From Parabacteroides chongii (GTDB lineage Bacteria > Bacteroidota > Bacteroidia > Bacteroidales > Tannerellaceae), in contig NZ_CP120849.1 in assembly GCF_029581355.1 (NCBI RefSeq), positions 1,644,501 through 1,708,500 on the forward strand: a stretch of 64,000 bases of DNA. The letters run 5' to 3'. Made by a program: the position numbers and the translations under genes. The notes under the pieces are model-generated. The model saw only the letters and a list, made by a program, of their open reading frames with translations. It did no database searches and was not told the DNA's origin. This document shows positions 32,834 to 40,908 of this stretch, piece by piece. Positions within the stretch are counted from its first letter, which is position 1. Each line of letters starts with the position of its first letter.

Positions 32834-33436
32834 ATGCAAGAAAAGCAGGAAGAGATGAATGAGCTTATAGAAACGGAACGCCTTATTTTACGCCAGTTTG
32901 TCGAAGAAGATGCAGAAGCTTTATTTCTTATCCTGAGTGATAAGGAAGTGAATACTTTCTTACCTATGTTTCCTCTTACAGACATAGAGGAAGCAAAAGT
33001 GTATCTTCAAAAGAAGTACCTGGATAGCTATGTCCGGAAAGAAGGATTTCAGTATGCTGTTTGTTTGAAAGAAGACAATGTCCCGATCGGATATGTCCAT
33101 GTAAGCGGTGATGATAGCCATGATTTGGGGTATGGGCTCAGAAAAGAATTTTGGCATAAAGGGTTTATTTCAGAGGCTTGCCGGGCGGTGGTGGATATGC
33201 TGAAACAGACAGATATCCGGTATATTACCGCTACGCACGATGTAAACAATCCTCGAAGTGGGAAGGTCATGCAGAGTATAGGCATGAAGTATCAATATTC
33301 TTATGAAGAGCAATGGCAACCTAAAGATTTCCTGGTTACATTCAGAATGTACCAATTGAACTTTGACGGGAATGACGAGCGGGTTTACAGTAAGTACTGG
33401 GAGCAGTATCCCGTTCGTTTTGTAGAAGACATTTAA
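32834..33436 (+). CDS. GNAT-family N-acetyltransferase
   Basis: 200 residues. The start ETERLILRQFVEEDAEALFLI is the classic opening of the ribosomal-protein-type (RimJ/RimL-like) GNAT group. The acetyl-CoA loop corresponds to LGYGLRKEFWHKGFISEA, and the C-terminal part includes ATHDVNNPRSGKVMQSIGM with the conserved Asn and Ser. Substrate unknown; relatives acetylate protein N-termini or small molecules. An ATG seven codons further in is an alternative start. It stands alone, divergent from ychF. Confidence 0.85.
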   Translation: MQEKQEEMNELIETERLILRQFVEEDAEALFLILSDKEVNTFLPMFPLTDIEEAKVYLQKKYLDSYVRKEGFQYAVCLKEDNVPIGYVHVSGDDSHDLGYGLRKEFWHKGFISEACRAVVDMLKQTDIRYITATHDVNNPRSGKVMQSIGMKYQYSYEEQWQPKDFLVTFRMYQLNFDGNDERVYSKYWEQYPVRFVEDI

Positions 33437-33468
33437 GCGCTATATACTATAAGTATAATTTATAAAAT

Positions 33469-33571
33469 AACTATCATACTATCATTTTCTGATTTAATGC
33501 CTTGAATGATAACTCTTTGTATTATGATAGTTGCCAAAAATAACTATCATTCCATCTATCATAACTATCAT
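33469..33571. repeat. Cluster of AACTATCAT repeats in both orientations
   Basis: AACTATCAT stands at 33469-33477, 33542-33550 and 33563-33571, with near copies at 33477-33485 and 33555-33562. Inverted copies are ATGATAAC (33506-33513) and ATGATAGTT (33524-33532). The copies at 33524 and 33542 form a 9-bp stem with a 9-base loop. This fills the first part of the 386-bp gap after the GNAT gene. Confidence 0.5.
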
Positions 33572-33647
33572 TCATTGTGTGTAGACTTATGACTTTTTTG
33601 ACTAAGTATATGACTTAAGATCAGAAAGATAATGATATAAGTTTACC

Positions 33648-33735
33648 GAGACCCGGGTCTCGTCCCCTTTTACACCCGGGTGTGCGGAATGCCAAGATGG
33701 GGGTGTAAATGAGGGCGAAATGGGGGTGTTATCTA
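33648..33735. repeat. Adjacent palindromes and GGGGGTGT repeats
   Basis: A perfect 14-base palindrome GAGACCCGGGTCTC (33648-33661) is followed by ACACCCGGGTGT (33672-33683). Two direct copies of ATGGGGGTGT come next, about 26 bp apart; the first extends to GTGTAAA, the complement of the TTTACAC just before the second palindrome. GC-rich, unlike the AT-rich surroundings. No gene or known element recognised. Confidence 0.5.
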
Positions 33736-33822
33736 CTTTTTGTAACTATATTACTCAATTTAGGTCACCTGTTTCAGGTAAATATCTATAGGGAGATGAG
33801 AAAACAGATCTATAGGATGGTT

Positions 33823-34851
33823 CTATTTCGGACTTTCCGGGAGATTGTACTTCCCAATGTATAGTTTCTCTTCTTTCAAATTGTAGGAAACGGCATACAA
33901 GTTTTTTTCCTGGCTGTCTACAGTAAGAAAAACCATCGGATTCTTTATTATCAAATGGGAAACTAGTTTGCCATCCCTGTTGAAGATGAGTATTCCGTTT
34001 TCTTTCTGATGTTTTTCAGACAGGTATTGGCTGAAAGCATAAATATGTTCTTTCCCCATCGTGACGCACCCGAATCCCTCGTGGTGCAGACTATCGAACC
34101 GGATGCGGTCGGGTGTCTTGTGAAACAAAAAATCGGATGTTTGCTTTTCCCATTGTTTGACTAATCGTTTGTTTTTATAGATATAGGATGAAAGATAGCC
34201 GAAGTAGGTACTGGCATATACAAACTGATTGTCATATCTGGCCAGATGTCCTTGAAAAAAATCGAGATATTCTTTGTATTGATACTCGGGACCAATCACG
34301 GGATAGTTTCCGAAAAAGAGCATTTCTTTACTCCGTTTGTCACTGTTATATACGCTCAGCAGACCTTTGATGAAAGGACCCAGGCAGACAAATCGTTTAT
34401 CTTCGGTTTGGTATGCTTCACTGGGAGAAAAGTCTCCTAACCGCAGGCGGATGAAATTGGCGATCGACATTTGTCCGTTGTTGACGATCAGTTCATAGTA
34501 GACATTGTTTGCCCGGTTGAGATAGTCGAGTTTAGTATTTAAATGACTGTCCGGGGATATAGCGATTGAAGTGTCTTTCCTTTTCAGCGTATATTGGTCC
34601 ATCTCTTTGCTTTGCGTCCGGAAGATGCGGATGGAAGATGCATCCTGCGGATTCAACAGGCAAAGCAGTGTATCGTTCAGTAGATGAAGGGGAGGGGCAA
34701 AGAGGTCCGGAAGGTCTGTCAATGCTTCCTCTTCTATTGAGGTTTGAGAAACAGTTTGTATGTCTATTTTTTCTACTGTGACTTCAGGTTTTGAACAGCA
34801 GCAGGCCAATATGCATGGAGTCAGGATTAAGAATATGTAATTTCTGATCAT
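33823..34851 (-). CDS. BF3164-type beta-propeller lipoprotein
   Basis: 342 residues with lipoprotein signal (MIRNYIFLILTPCILACC, first cysteines at 17-19). The body has repeated propeller-like strands (NDTLLCLLNPQDASSIRIF, YDNQFVYASTYFGYLSSYIY, GCVTMGKEHIYAFSQY, YAVSYNLKEEKLYIGKYN) typical of the six-bladed TolB-like family common in Bacteroides. No enzymatic motif; likely a periplasmic-facing or surface binding protein. It is a lone gene in a repeat-rich neighbourhood. The product name is by family resemblance, and the function is unknown. Confidence 0.75.
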   Translation of the reverse strand: MIRNYIFLILTPCILACCCSKPEVTVEKIDIQTVSQTSIEEEALTDLPDLFAPPLHLLNDTLLCLLNPQDASSIRIFRTQSKEMDQYTLKRKDTSIAISPDSHLNTKLDYLNRANNVYYELIVNNGQMSIANFIRLRLGDFSPSEAYQTEDKRFVCLGPFIKGLLSVYNSDKRSKEMLFFGNYPVIGPEYQYKEYLDFFQGHLARYDNQFVYASTYFGYLSSYIYKNKRLVKQWEKQTSDFLFHKTPDRIRFDSLHHEGFGCVTMGKEHIYAFSQYLSEKHQKENGILIFNRDGKLVSHLIIKNPMVFLTVDSQEKNLYAVSYNLKEEKLYIGKYNLPESPK

Positions 34852-35056
34852 TTTTCAGTTTTTATTAAATATGAATGTTTCATTATGATCAAATGTGAGC
34901 CTGTTTGTGCCGAAAAAACAACTTAGCTTACTTATACCCAAGGTTACTTGGGCTAGTCTGTCCCGCCCTTACAGACCTATTAGATGCTAAATCCATATTG
35001 AAATCAATATAAATAGGTTCAATTGTTATCAGAAATGAATCTATTTGTTGCAATAA

Positions 35057-35161
35057 AAGAACCAGGTACGCGGATGACGCGGATTAGGCGGATCAAAACG
35101 GATTAAATGATCCGATCCGTTCAAATCCGCTCAATCCGCGTCATCCGCGTACCTGGTTCTT
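35057..35161. repeat. 105-bp palindromic element made of 9-bp CGGAT units
   Basis: Arms of 47 bases (35057-35103 and 35115-35161) start AAGAACCAGGTACGCGGATG; the first 29 bases are a perfect match and the rest has a few differences. Each arm contains GCGGATGAC, GCGGATTAG, GCGGATCAA, that is a 9-bp unit repeated about four times. It lies in the 393-bp gap between the lipoprotein and polA. Nothing else recognisable occurs in that gap. Confidence 0.75.
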
Positions 35162-35244
35162 ATTAAAATAGTTCATATATCTTTCTATAATTATCACATA
35201 TTGATTCATTATATCCGGAATGGTTGCTACAATGTAAATTGTAT

Positions 35245-38031
35245 TTAATGTGCTTCCAGCCAGTTTACCCCTTCGCCGCAATCGGCAATCAGTGGGACCT
35301 GTAGCTTGATGGCACCTTCCATCTCTTCCAGGACGATCTGTTTTACTTTCTCCAATTCGTCGTTGCAGACATTGAAGTTCAATTCATCGTGTACCTGGAG
35401 GATCATTTTGCTCTTCAAGCCTTCGGATTCGAAACGATTGAAGATACGTACCATGGCTACTTTGATGATGTCGGCAGCACTGCCCTGGATGGGGGCGTTG
35501 ATCGCATTTCGCTCGGCATAACCGCGGACGATAGCGTTATGTGAATTGATATCCGGCAGATACCGCTTGCGTTTGAAGATCGTTTCCACATGCCCTTTTT
35601 CTTTGGCGATGCGGATACTTTCGTCCATGTAATCGCGGATGCCCGGATAGCTTTTGAAATATCCTTCTATAAGCTCTTTCGATTCCGCCCGGGGAATGTT
35701 CAGCCTTTCGGCAAGGCCGAATACCGAAATACCGTAGATGATTCCGAAATTGGCTGTCTTCGCTTTACGGCGCATATCGCTGCTGACTTCTTCTACCGGA
35801 ATACCGTATATTTTGGCAGCCGTGGCGGCATGGATATCTGCTCCGCTGCGGAAGGCTTCGATCATATGTTCGTCGTTGCTGAGATGCGCCATGATGCGCA
35901 GTTCGATCTGCGAATAGTCGGCAGAGAAGAAAGTACAGTCCGCATTGTCGGGAATGAAGGCTTTACGGATTTCACGTCCCAGTGCATCCCGGATAGGGAT
36001 ATTCTGCAGGTTCGGGTTGGTCGAACTCAGACGGCCGGTGGCGGTGACTGTCTGGTTGTACGATGTGTGGACCTTACCTGTTACCGGGCTGATCAGTTCG
36101 GGCAGCGCATCGATATAGGTGCTCAGTAACTTTTTCAGTCCCCGGTATTCGAGCAGCTTGTCTACGACCGGATGTTTCGACCGGAGTTTTTCCAGGATAT
36201 CCTCGCTGGTACTGTAGCTGCCGGTTTTTGTCTTCTTTGCTTTTTCCTCTATCTTCAGCCGTTCGAAAAGGATCTCGCCGACCTGCTTGCTGGAATTGAT
36301 GTTGAATTTTACTCCTGCCAGTTCATGGATTTCTTTTTCCAGTTTGAGCAAAGCTTCGGTCAGTTCTTCCGATGACTGTTTCAAAGCGACCGTGTCGAGT
36401 TTGACTCCTGTCTGCTCCATTTCTGCCAGTACATATATTAATGGCATTTCGATGTCGAAGAAAAGAGATTCGATCCCTGCCTTCTTCAGTTCGGGGGCAA
36501 AGAAGTTTTTCAACTTTAATGTGACATCGGCATCTTCGGCGGCATACTCCGCAATCTGGTCGAGCGGCACGTCGCGCATGCATAACTGGTTCTTTCCTTT
36601 CGGGCCGATCAGTTCCGTAATGGGAACCGGTTTATATTTGAGATAAGTCTCCGCGAGGTAGTCCATCCCATGACGCAGCTCCGGGTTGAGCAGGTAATGG
36701 GCGATCATGGTGTCGAACAACGGGCCCGCTACCCGGACATCGTACTTGCGGAGGACCATGATATCGAATTTGATGTTCTGTCCTATTTTTTGTGATTTCG
36801 GGTTTTGCAGGGCAGGGGAGAAGTGGGCGACAATTTTTGCTGCCTCTTCCTTGTCGGCAGGAACCGGGACGTACCATGCCTCATTTTCCTTGACTGCGAA
36901 CGACATTCCGACCAATCCGGCTGTCAGCGGATCGATGCCGTCGGTTTCCGTGTCAAAAGCGAAAAAATCCTGATCCAGTAAAAAATGCCCTAATTTAGCT
37001 CTATCCTCTTCAGAATCAACGATATTGTAATTATGAGGGATGGTTTTTAAGCTCGCGAGAGTCGAATATTTGGGAACACTCGGCTCTTCGGTCGCAAATA
37101 AGTCAAAGAGATTGCCTTGAACAGGGCCTTTGGCTGCTTTAGGGGCAGGAGCAGGGGCAGGCTTTTTCTCCTCTCCGGACATTTTGTTAATAAATGTTCT
37201 AAACTCTAATTCAGTGTAAATCTCGGTCAGACGCACTTCGTTCGGTTTTTCCCGGATACATTGCGCGGCATCGAACTGAATGGGGACATCCGTCTTGATC
37301 GTTGCCAGGAATTTGGAGAAACGGATCTGTTCGGCATTCTCCGTTACTTTCTTCTGAAGGGAGCCTTTCAGCTTGTCGGTATTCTCCAGCAGGTTTTCGA
37401 TGGAACCGAACTCGTCGAGTAATTTCTGTGCTGTCTTTTCTCCGACACCCGGACATCCCGGAATGTTATCGGAGCTGTCGCCCATCAGTCCCAGTAGATC
37501 GATCACCTGGTCGACCGAAGTCAGCGAGTATTTATTCAATACTTCCTGTACACCCATCACTTCGTAGTCGCCTCCGAATTTAGGGCGGTACATAAATATA
37601 TGTTCGGACACCAGCTGGCCATAGTCTTTGTCCGGTGTCATCATATAGACTTCGAATCCTTCTTTCTCCGCTTGCTTGGAGACGGTGCCTATCACGTCGT
37701 CGGCTTCGAAACGGGGAACTTCCAGGATTGGGATATTGTAGGCTTCGATAATATTTTTGATAATAGGTACGGACTGCCGGATCACTTCCGGCGTTTCTTC
37801 CCGCTGTGCCTTATATAATTCGTAAGCTTCGTGACGGAATGTCGGGCCTTTCGGGTCGAAAGCAACGGCAATATGCGTTGGATTCTCACGTTTCAACACA
37901 TCTTCCAGACTGTTGATGAACCCGAAAATGGCAGAAGTGTTCATGCCTTTCGAGTTGATCCGCGGATTTTTAAGAAATGCGTAGTACGACCGGTAGATCA
38001 GTGCATACGCGTCTATAAGGAATAGCTTCAT
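35245..38031 (-). CDS. polA: DNA polymerase I
   Basis: 928 residues from MKLFLIDAYALIYRSYYAFL; a GTG four codons upstream is less likely. The 5'-3' exonuclease domain (about 1-290) has DADDVIG-like FEADDVIGT and the helix-hairpin-helix PGVGEKTAQKLL. The 3'-5' proofreading domain (about 335-510) keeps its acidic residues (FAFDTETDG, NIKFDIM, YAAEDADVTL), so it looks active. The polymerase domain has FFSADYSQIELRIMAHLS, RRKAKTANFGIIYGIS and LQVHDELNF with all catalytic acids. Fills Okazaki and repair gaps. Divergent from the polyprenyl synthase gene. Confidence 0.98.
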   Translation of the reverse strand: MKLFLIDAYALIYRSYYAFLKNPRINSKGMNTSAIFGFINSLEDVLKRENPTHIAVAFDPKGPTFRHEAYELYKAQREETPEVIRQSVPIIKNIIEAYNIPILEVPRFEADDVIGTVSKQAEKEGFEVYMMTPDKDYGQLVSEHIFMYRPKFGGDYEVMGVQEVLNKYSLTSVDQVIDLLGLMGDSSDNIPGCPGVGEKTAQKLLDEFGSIENLLENTDKLKGSLQKKVTENAEQIRFSKFLATIKTDVPIQFDAAQCIREKPNEVRLTEIYTELEFRTFINKMSGEEKKPAPAPAPKAAKGPVQGNLFDLFATEEPSVPKYSTLASLKTIPHNYNIVDSEEDRAKLGHFLLDQDFFAFDTETDGIDPLTAGLVGMSFAVKENEAWYVPVPADKEEAAKIVAHFSPALQNPKSQKIGQNIKFDIMVLRKYDVRVAGPLFDTMIAHYLLNPELRHGMDYLAETYLKYKPVPITELIGPKGKNQLCMRDVPLDQIAEYAAEDADVTLKLKNFFAPELKKAGIESLFFDIEMPLIYVLAEMEQTGVKLDTVALKQSSEELTEALLKLEKEIHELAGVKFNINSSKQVGEILFERLKIEEKAKKTKTGSYSTSEDILEKLRSKHPVVDKLLEYRGLKKLLSTYIDALPELISPVTGKVHTSYNQTVTATGRLSSTNPNLQNIPIRDALGREIRKAFIPDNADCTFFSADYSQIELRIMAHLSNDEHMIEAFRSGADIHAATAAKIYGIPVEEVSSDMRRKAKTANFGIIYGISVFGLAERLNIPRAESKELIEGYFKSYPGIRDYMDESIRIAKEKGHVETIFKRKRYLPDINSHNAIVRGYAERNAINAPIQGSAADIIKVAMVRIFNRFESEGLKSKMILQVHDELNFNVCNDELEKVKQIVLEEMEGAIKLQVPLIADCGEGVNWLEAH

Positions 38032-38104
38032 CTCTTTTAACACGTTTTAGGGTGACAATAGACGGTAAATGTACGAAAAAACTCGCTTACTCAATACTTT
38101 TTGT

Positions 38105-38112
38105 TACTTTTG
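38105..38112 (+). promoter_or_regulatory. -7 box of the polyprenyl synthase gene
   Basis: TACTTTTG matches the Bacteroidota -7 consensus, 17 bases before the start codon at 38130. Confidence 0.5.
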
Positions 38113-38129
38113 CGAATCTTTGAAACATT

Positions 38130-39104
38130 ATGAATGACAGAAAGAAAATAGAACAACCGGTTGCGGAAGAGTTTAAACGCTTTAACGATGAGTTTGCGGA
38201 TTCGCTTCGTAGCGAGACGCATCGGCTGCAATCGGCTATCGACCAGATCTTGCATGCCAGCGGTAAGCATGTTCGTCCGTTACTGGTATTGCTCACAGCA
38301 AAAGCTTGTGGAAAAGTAACCGATCATACGATCAATTCGGCTGTTTTTCTCGAATTGTTGCATACGGCTACCCTGATACATGACGATGTAATAGATGAAA
38401 CGAAAGAACGCCGGGGAGTCCCTTCCCTGAATGCTATTTTCGATAATCGTATATCCGTTCTGGTGGGAGATTATGTCCTTTCTACCGCATTGATCCGTTC
38501 TATCCAGACGGGTAATCTGCAAATCATAAATATCGTATCCAACCTGGGACGCGACCTGTCGGAAGGCGAGATCAAACAGTTGGAGACAGCCGAGGAAAGT
38601 ATCCTCGACGAGGCTTGCTATATGCAGGTGATTAAGAAAAAGACGGCTACTCTGCTTTCTTCCTGTACGGAGATCGGTGCTATATCGGCAGACGCTTCAC
38701 CGGAGCTGGTGCGTAAATGCCGCAAGTTCGGTGAGTACCTGGGATACTGTTTTCAGATCAAGGATGATATTTTCGATTATTATAAGGAAATGAATATCGG
38801 AAAGCCTACCGGCAATGACATACGGGAAGGGAAAGTGACCTTGCCTCTGTTGCATGCGCTGGAGCAGGGCAGGAGAGAGGAAGTGGCTTCTTTCCTTAAA
38901 ATGATTCACGATAAAGATTTCTCTGCTGCAAATATTGATGCTTTGATCGAGTTTGCCAAGGCGAATGGAGGTATCGAATATGCCGAATCGCGAATGAAAG
39001 AGTTTCATGATAAGGCAGTGAAAGTGCTTATGGAGTTTCCGGAATCGGATGCCCGCGAGGGATTGCTTGCACTGGCTGATTATATTATGGAACGACAGAA
39101 ATAG
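38130..39104 (+). CDS. Long-chain trans-polyprenyl diphosphate synthase
   Basis: 324 residues. First aspartate-rich motif LIHDDVIDE with Asp85, 86 and 89; second motif IKDDIFDY at about 210. GKHVRPLL holds the lysine and arginines that bind isopentenyl diphosphate. It condenses isopentenyl units in the cytoplasm, probably to the octaprenyl chain or similar for menaquinone side chains. Product length cannot be set from sequence. Monocistronic, followed by a perfect terminator. Confidence 0.93.
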   Translation: MNDRKKIEQPVAEEFKRFNDEFADSLRSETHRLQSAIDQILHASGKHVRPLLVLLTAKACGKVTDHTINSAVFLELLHTATLIHDDVIDETKERRGVPSLNAIFDNRISVLVGDYVLSTALIRSIQTGNLQIINIVSNLGRDLSEGEIKQLETAEESILDEACYMQVIKKKTATLLSSCTEIGAISADASPELVRKCRKFGEYLGYCFQIKDDIFDYYKEMNIGKPTGNDIREGKVTLPLLHALEQGRREEVASFLKMIHDKDFSAANIDALIEFAKANGGIEYAESRMKEFHDKAVKVLMEFPESDAREGLLALADYIMERQK

Positions 39105-39120
39105 ATTGTATATTAGATAG

Positions 39121-39154
39121 GGGACGCAGATTGCGCAATCTGCGTCCCTTTTTT
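39121..39154 (+). terminator. Strong terminator after the polyprenyl synthase gene
   Basis: A perfect 28-base palindrome with arms GGGACGCAGATTGC is followed by TTTTTT. It separates this gene from the convergent deoC gene. Confidence 0.85.
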
Positions 39155-39171
39155 AGGTTATAACTTTACCC

Positions 39172-40110
39172 TTATTTTCCCAATCGGTGTTCAATATCTT
39201 CTACCAGGCTGCTGGCGCCGATACGGAACAAATTCTTGTTCAGCCAGTCATTCCCCAGTACTTCTTTAACGATCGTGTAGTACTTAACGGCATCTTCTGC
39301 TGTGCGAACGCCACCGGATACTTTAATGCCGATCTGTTTACCTGTGATGGAATGGTACTTTTTGAGCACTTTACACATCGTATAAACGGCTTCCAGGGTT
39401 GCACCGGGATAACCCTTTCCTGTCGATGTTTTAATGAAATCAGCACCCGAATACAGGGCAAGGATGGCAGCCTTTTGGATATTCTCCGGAGTTAGCAGGG
39501 CACCGGTTTCCAGAATGACTTTCAGCTTGCCTTCGCGACAACTGTCTTTGATCTCCTGTATCTCTTCTGCCAATTCATCGTAATTTTCTTCCAGGAAGTA
39601 TCCGAGATTCATAACCACGTCTATTTCATCGGCTCCCGACATGATAGCCATGGCTGTTTCTGCTATTTTCACTTCCGTGAATGTCTGAGAAGAAGGGAAT
39701 CCTCCGGCTACCGAAGCTATCTTTACGTCCTGTGCGGCCAATGCTTGCTTGACCGTTTCCACAAAGAGGGGATAGGTACAGATCGCTGCGACATTCGGTA
39801 CGTCGGGACGAGTACCCTCGAAATCATTTACGCGGTCTACCAGCTTCCATATACTTTCTTTTGTGTCGATGCTGGTCAGCGAGGTCAGGTCGATGAATCC
39901 GTGGATTTGCTTCAGAACGTCGGGAGTGAAGTTCTCCTTTTCATGCTTGTCAAGGATCGAAGCAACGTGTTTCCCTACTATCTCTTCCGTTCCGGCGGGA
40001 TCGAATTTAGCGAACGCTTCATGGTATTTATCCATGTGCTCATGTTCGTGATCGTGATGGTGTTCATGATCATGTTCGTGACCGCAACTGCAATTGTGTT
40101 CGTGTGTCAT
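39172..40110 (-). CDS. deoC: Deoxyribose-phosphate aldolase with His-rich N-terminus
   Basis: 312 residues. Core from about residue 40: EIDVVMN holds the catalytic aspartate, DFIKTSTGK the Schiff-base lysine and GIKVSGGVRT the second active-site lysine. It splits deoxyribose-5-phosphate into acetaldehyde and glyceraldehyde-3-phosphate in nucleoside salvage. Odd: the first 26 residues are a His/Glu-rich tail (MTHEHNCSCGHEHDHEHHHD...) with about ten histidines and two cysteines before the usual start MDKYHEAF. The ATG overlaps the stop of the upstream MazG-like gene (ATGA), so translation of the extended form is likely. First of its kind in a mazG-dtd-uvrC string. Confidence 0.93.
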   Translation of the reverse strand: MTHEHNCSCGHEHDHEHHHDHEHEHMDKYHEAFAKFDPAGTEEIVGKHVASILDKHEKENFTPDVLKQIHGFIDLTSLTSIDTKESIWKLVDRVNDFEGTRPDVPNVAAICTYPLFVETVKQALAAQDVKIASVAGGFPSSQTFTEVKIAETAMAIMSGADEIDVVMNLGYFLEENYDELAEEIQEIKDSCREGKLKVILETGALLTPENIQKAAILALYSGADFIKTSTGKGYPGATLEAVYTMCKVLKKYHSITGKQIGIKVSGGVRTAEDAVKYYTIVKEVLGNDWLNKNLFRIGASSLVEDIEHRLGK

Positions 40111-40445
40111 ACATCTAATTTTTTATTGTTTATATGTCTTTCTTTATCCCGGCAGGTTTTCTTCTGCAGGTTCTTTTCGAAGGCTGCTGTCAGGTCTACG
40201 CCGGTCTGGTTTGCCAGGCAGATCAATACCCATAGTACATCCGCCATTTCATCGCCTAAATCGCGGTTTTTATCGCTTTCCTTAAACGATTGTTCGCCGT
40301 AGGTACGTGCCATGATACGCGCCAGTTCACCTACTTCTTCGGTCAGGATCGTCATATTCGTCAGTTCGTTGAAGTAACGGACACCGTATGTTTTGATCCA
40401 TTGGTCTACTTTCTCCTGGGCCTGTTGCAGGGTAATATCTGCCAT
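40107..40445 (-). CDS. MazG-like nucleotide pyrophosphohydrolase
   Basis: 112 residues. The metal-binding signature is intact: EEVGE at about 32-36 and DLGDEMADVLW at about 62-72. Such small all-alpha NTP pyrophosphohydrolases (dCTPase/MazG-like) remove non-canonical or excess nucleotides. The stop overlaps the deoC start by four bases and the gene follows dtd by one base, so the four genes uvrC-dtd-mazG-deoC appear to be one operon of damage and nucleotide clean-up functions. The preferred nucleotide is unknown. Confidence 0.9.
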   Translation of the reverse strand: MADITLQQAQEKVDQWIKTYGVRYFNELTNMTILTEEVGELARIMARTYGEQSFKESDKNRDLGDEMADVLWVLICLANQTGVDLTAAFEKNLQKKTCRDKERHINNKKLDV

Positions 40446-40446
40446 C

Positions 40447-40899
40447 TTATTCTTTGTTTTGCGAGTCGATCAGGATCGTGACCGGCCCATCGTTCAACAA
40501 TTCGATCTTCATGTCTGCCCCAAATTCGCCGGTGGCTACGGGCTTGCCTATTTGCAGTCCCATCTCGTCACAGAACGTTTGGTACATCGGAATGGCAAAG
40601 TCGGGTTTGGATGCCTTGATGTAAGAAGGGCGGTTTCCTTTCTTTGTAGAGGCATGGAGGGTGAACTGGCTGACCACCATTACCTCGCCTCCCGATTCGA
40701 TCACAGAACGGTTCATAACGCCGTTTTCATCGTCGAATATGCGCAGGTTGGCAATCTTCTTGCACAACCACTCGATGTCTTCCTGTGTATCGCGGTCTTC
40801 GATGCCGACCAATACCAGCATTCCGTTCCCTATCCGGGATTTGAGTTCTCCGTCGATTGTGACGGAGCAATGCTGTACACGTTGTATAACTGTTCTCAT
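40447..40899 (-). CDS. dtd: D-aminoacyl-tRNA deacylase
   Basis: 150 residues, normal length. Carries the SQFTL motif (MVVSQFTLHASTKKGNRPSY) and the second active-site motif as LNDGPVTILID, corresponding to the Gly-Pro cis motif (NxGPVT). The dimeric enzyme hydrolyses D-amino acids mischarged on tRNA. Encoded 9 bp after uvrC and 1 bp before the MazG-like gene. Confidence 0.96.
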   Translation of the reverse strand: MRTVIQRVQHCSVTIDGELKSRIGNGMLVLVGIEDRDTQEDIEWLCKKIANLRIFDDENGVMNRSVIESGGEVMVVSQFTLHASTKKGNRPSYIKASKPDFAIPMYQTFCDEMGLQIGKPVATGEFGADMKIELLNDGPVTILIDSQNKE

Positions 40900-40908
40900 T
40901 CTATCTAA

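Noticed and set aside
34900..35000. Possible tRNA-like or riboswitch structure before the lipoprotein gene
   Set aside because: Only short stems are found, with no acceptor stem, anticodon arm or TTCRA motif. No tRNA could be recognised anywhere in the window.
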